This document shows, piece by piece, positions 21,612 through 22,793 of a DNA stretch of 22,793 nucleotides. Source of the DNA: an uncultured Collinsella sp. (lineage in GTDB: Bacteria > Actinomycetota > Coriobacteriia > Coriobacteriales > Coriobacteriaceae); assembly GCA_958447915.1 (NCBI GenBank), contig CAUDCB010000011.1, positions 1 to 22,793 of the forward strand, read 5' to 3'. The notes beneath the pieces were generated by a model, which did no database searches, was not told the origin of the DNA, and was given only the letters and a program-made list of their open reading frames with translations. The position numbers and the translations under genes were made by a program. Numbering within the stretch: position 1 is the stretch's first letter; every line of letters begins with the position of its first letter.

Positions 21612-21676
21612 GGACATGCCCCCGTCACGTCCTTGTGGCGGACCGTGCCCGGAAAGAATTCGAGGAGGTGTAATTC

Positions 21677-22198
21677 ATGCCCCAGCAGTACAAAATCGAC
21701 AAGGTTGCAGAGATCGAGTCCCGTATCGCCGAGAACGCCGGTCTGTTCGTCGTCAACTACAACGGTCTGACGGTTAAGCAGGCTCAGGAGCTGCGTCATC
21801 AGCTTCGCGAGTGCGGCGCCGAGATGAAGGTCTACAAGAACAACCTGGTCAAGATCGCTCTCAAGAACCAGGAGCAGCCCGAGCTCGACGAAATCCTCGC
21901 CGGCCCCGTCGCTTATGTGTTCTACGAGACCGAGCCGGTCGAGGCCGCTAAGGCCCTTAAGGACTTCTCTGCTAAGTCCAAGGGCGTCCTTGAGATCAAG
22001 GGCGGTATCTCCGACGGCAAGGCCGTTTCCGCTGATGATGTTAAGGCTATCGCCGAGCTGCCCACCAAGGATCAGCTTCTCGGCCAGATCGCCGGTCTCA
22101 TCTCCGGTTTCGCTCGCGACATCGCTGTCTGCGTCATCGGCGTTTCCTCTGGTCTCGCTCGTTCGATCCAGCAGGTCTCCGAGCAGAAGGCAGCCTAG
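21677..22198 (+). CDS. rplJ: 50S ribosomal protein L10
   Basis: A 173-residue ribosomal protein that anchors L7/L12 dimers at the base of the stalk on the large subunit. Recognised by KIDKVAEIESRIAENAGLFVVNYNGLTVKQAQELRHQLRECGAEMKVYKNNLVKIAL and the C-terminal helical L12-binding tail (QLLGQIAGLISGFARDIAVCVIGVSSGLARSIQQV). Length is normal. GAGGAGG precedes the ATG. Expression is set by the upstream promoter, L10 leader and attenuator, and rplL follows 102 bases later. Confidence 0.97.
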   Translation: MPQQYKIDKVAEIESRIAENAGLFVVNYNGLTVKQAQELRHQLRECGAEMKVYKNNLVKIALKNQEQPELDEILAGPVAYVFYETEPVEAAKALKDFSAKSKGVLEIKGGISDGKAVSADDVKAIAELPTKDQLLGQIAGLISGFARDIAVCVIGVSSGLARSIQQVSEQKAA

Positions 22199-22207
22199 TC
22201 GCTGTTT

Positions 22208-22256
22208 TCACCCGCGGCGGCAACGCCGCACCCCAGGCGCATTCGCGCCGTGTTTT
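22208..22256 (+). other. Hairpins in the rplJ-rplL spacer
   Basis: Two short stem-loops, GCGGC-n6-GCCGC and GGCGC-ATTC-GCGCC, lie between rplJ and rplL, the second followed by GTGTTTT. They could be a weak terminator or processing/stability element. L7/L12 is needed in several copies per L10, which would fit, but function is not shown. Confidence 0.35.
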
Positions 22257-22300
22257 AACTGATCTCCGTGCACAGACACGGAAACCGAAAGGACTTAGAA

Positions 22301-22678
22301 ATGGCTAAGCTTACCACCGATGAGATCATCGATGCTCTTAAGGAAATGACCCTTCTCGAGGCTTCCGAGCTCGTCAAGGCTATCGAGGACACCTTCGGCG
22401 TTTCCGCCGCTGCTCCTGCCGCTGTTGTCGCCGCTCCCGCTGCTGGCGCTGCTGAGGCCGAGGAGAAGACCGAGTTTGACGTCGTGCTCGAGGGCTTCGG
22501 CGACAACAAGATCCAGGTCATCAAGGCCGTCCGTGAGCTCACCAACCTTGGCCTGAAGGAGGCCAAGGAGGTCGTCGAGGGCGCTCCCAAGGCTGTTCTC
22601 GAGGGTGCCAAGAAGGAGGACGCCGAGGCTGCCAAGGAGAAGCTCGAGGCTGCTGGCGCTGCTGTCACCCTCAAGTAA
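22301..22678 (+). CDS. rplL: 50S ribosomal protein L7/L12
   Basis: A 125-residue acidic stalk protein that recruits translation factors. It has an N-terminal dimerisation domain (TTDEIIDALKEMTLLEASELVKAIEDTFGVS), an Ala/Pro-rich hinge (AAAPAAVVAAPAAGAAEAE) and the C-terminal factor-binding domain (EKTEFDVVLEGFGDNKIQVIKAVRELTNLGLKEAKEVVEGAP...). The ATG at 22301 follows AAAGGA; an upstream GTG frame extension is not family-like. It is co-transcribed with rplJ and ends at a strong terminator. Confidence 0.98.
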   Translation: MAKLTTDEIIDALKEMTLLEASELVKAIEDTFGVSAAAPAAVVAAPAAGAAEAEEKTEFDVVLEGFGDNKIQVIKAVRELTNLGLKEAKEVVEGAPKAVLEGAKKEDAEAAKEKLEAAGAAVTLK

Positions 22679-22706
22679 TCAGGCTTTCTCGCCAGATTTC
22701 TTTGCA

Positions 22707-22739
22707 GACGGGACTCGCTATGCGAGCCCCGTCTTTTTT
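22707..22739 (+). terminator. rplJL operon terminator
   Basis: GACGGGACTCGC (22707-22718) pairs with GCGAGCCCCGTC (22722-22733) over 12 bases with one mismatch and a 3-base loop, followed by six T. It lies 28 bases after the rplL stop codon. Confidence 0.93.
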
Positions 22740-22758
22740 GTTTTCAAGACTTTAGTCT

Positions 22759-22782
22759 GCTGGCCGCGCAGCGGCCAGCTTT
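22759..22782 (+). terminator. Second hairpin after the rplJL terminator
   Basis: GCTGGCCGC (22759-22767) and GCGGCCAGC (22771-22779) form a perfect 9-bp stem with a 3-base loop and a short TTT. It could back up the first terminator or end a gene coming from the right, which is outside the window. Confidence 0.45.
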
Positions 22783-22793
22783 AAACCACCCGC

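Noticed and set aside
21102..21770. Open frames over the inverted repeat and L10 leader (e.g. 138- and 171-codon frames)
   Set aside because: They run through a palindrome, a promoter and a leader RNA and have no family resemblance; frames on both strands repeat the same arm peptide.
1..22793. tRNA or rRNA genes in the intergenic gaps
   Set aside because: No cloverleaf, T-loop GGTTCGAATCC-like word or rRNA segment was seen in any gap.

Overview
The window looks like a chromosomal segment of a Coriobacteriia (Actinomycetota) gut bacterium, most likely Collinsella or a close relative. This is inferred from the high GC content, C/G-ending codons, frequent GTG starts, a fused FeoA-FeoB protein, an L10-leader upstream of rplJ-rplL, and repeat-rich intergenic islands. 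Species cannot be fixed from sequence reading alone. No tRNA, rRNA, CRISPR array, phage or transposase gene was seen.

Layout. (1) Positions 1-2278, minus strand: a TrpX/Y/Z-type ABC importer in the order lipoprotein, permease, ATPase (ATPase cut by the window edge), followed by a WYL regulator (2438-3235), asnS (3484-4887) and a membrane acyltransferase with an SGNH domain (5024-6958). (2) 7194-8903: a stand-alone PTS EIIA-Glc (crr, minus) diverging from an alpha/beta-hydrolase (plus). (3) 8904-9343: an intergenic island with a 67-bp palindromic element and four exact-period 62-bp hairpin repeats. (4) 9344-12598: a GntR/FCD regulator diverging from a dimethylargininase-like hydrolase and an ArcD-like amino-acid antiporter. 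This looks like one catabolic module, with a GntR-type palindrome in the divergent region. (5) 12599-13061: a second repeat island. (6) 13062-17183: a small unknown protein, fused feoAB, and an MFS exporter. (7) 17337-19941: a GH13 alpha-glucosidase-type enzyme coupled to a hypoxanthine-DNA glycosylase, converging on a flavodoxin-fold protein. (8) 20035-21171: a class I aminotransferase. (9) 21172-22793: a long imperfect inverted repeat that includes the rplJ promoter, then the L10 leader, attenuator, rplJ, rplL and terminator.

The most unusual content is intergenic. A 67-bp hairpin element occurs three times at identical length. A 62-bp hairpin unit is repeated four times without indels. A roughly 220-260 bp inverted repeat carries a degraded mirror copy of the rplJ promoter. 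Two identical GAAACGTTTC palindromes flank crr. Among the genes, the GntR - dimethylargininase-like - antiporter locus is the best candidate for an uncharacterised metabolic system, plausibly uptake and hydrolysis of arginine or methylated arginines.
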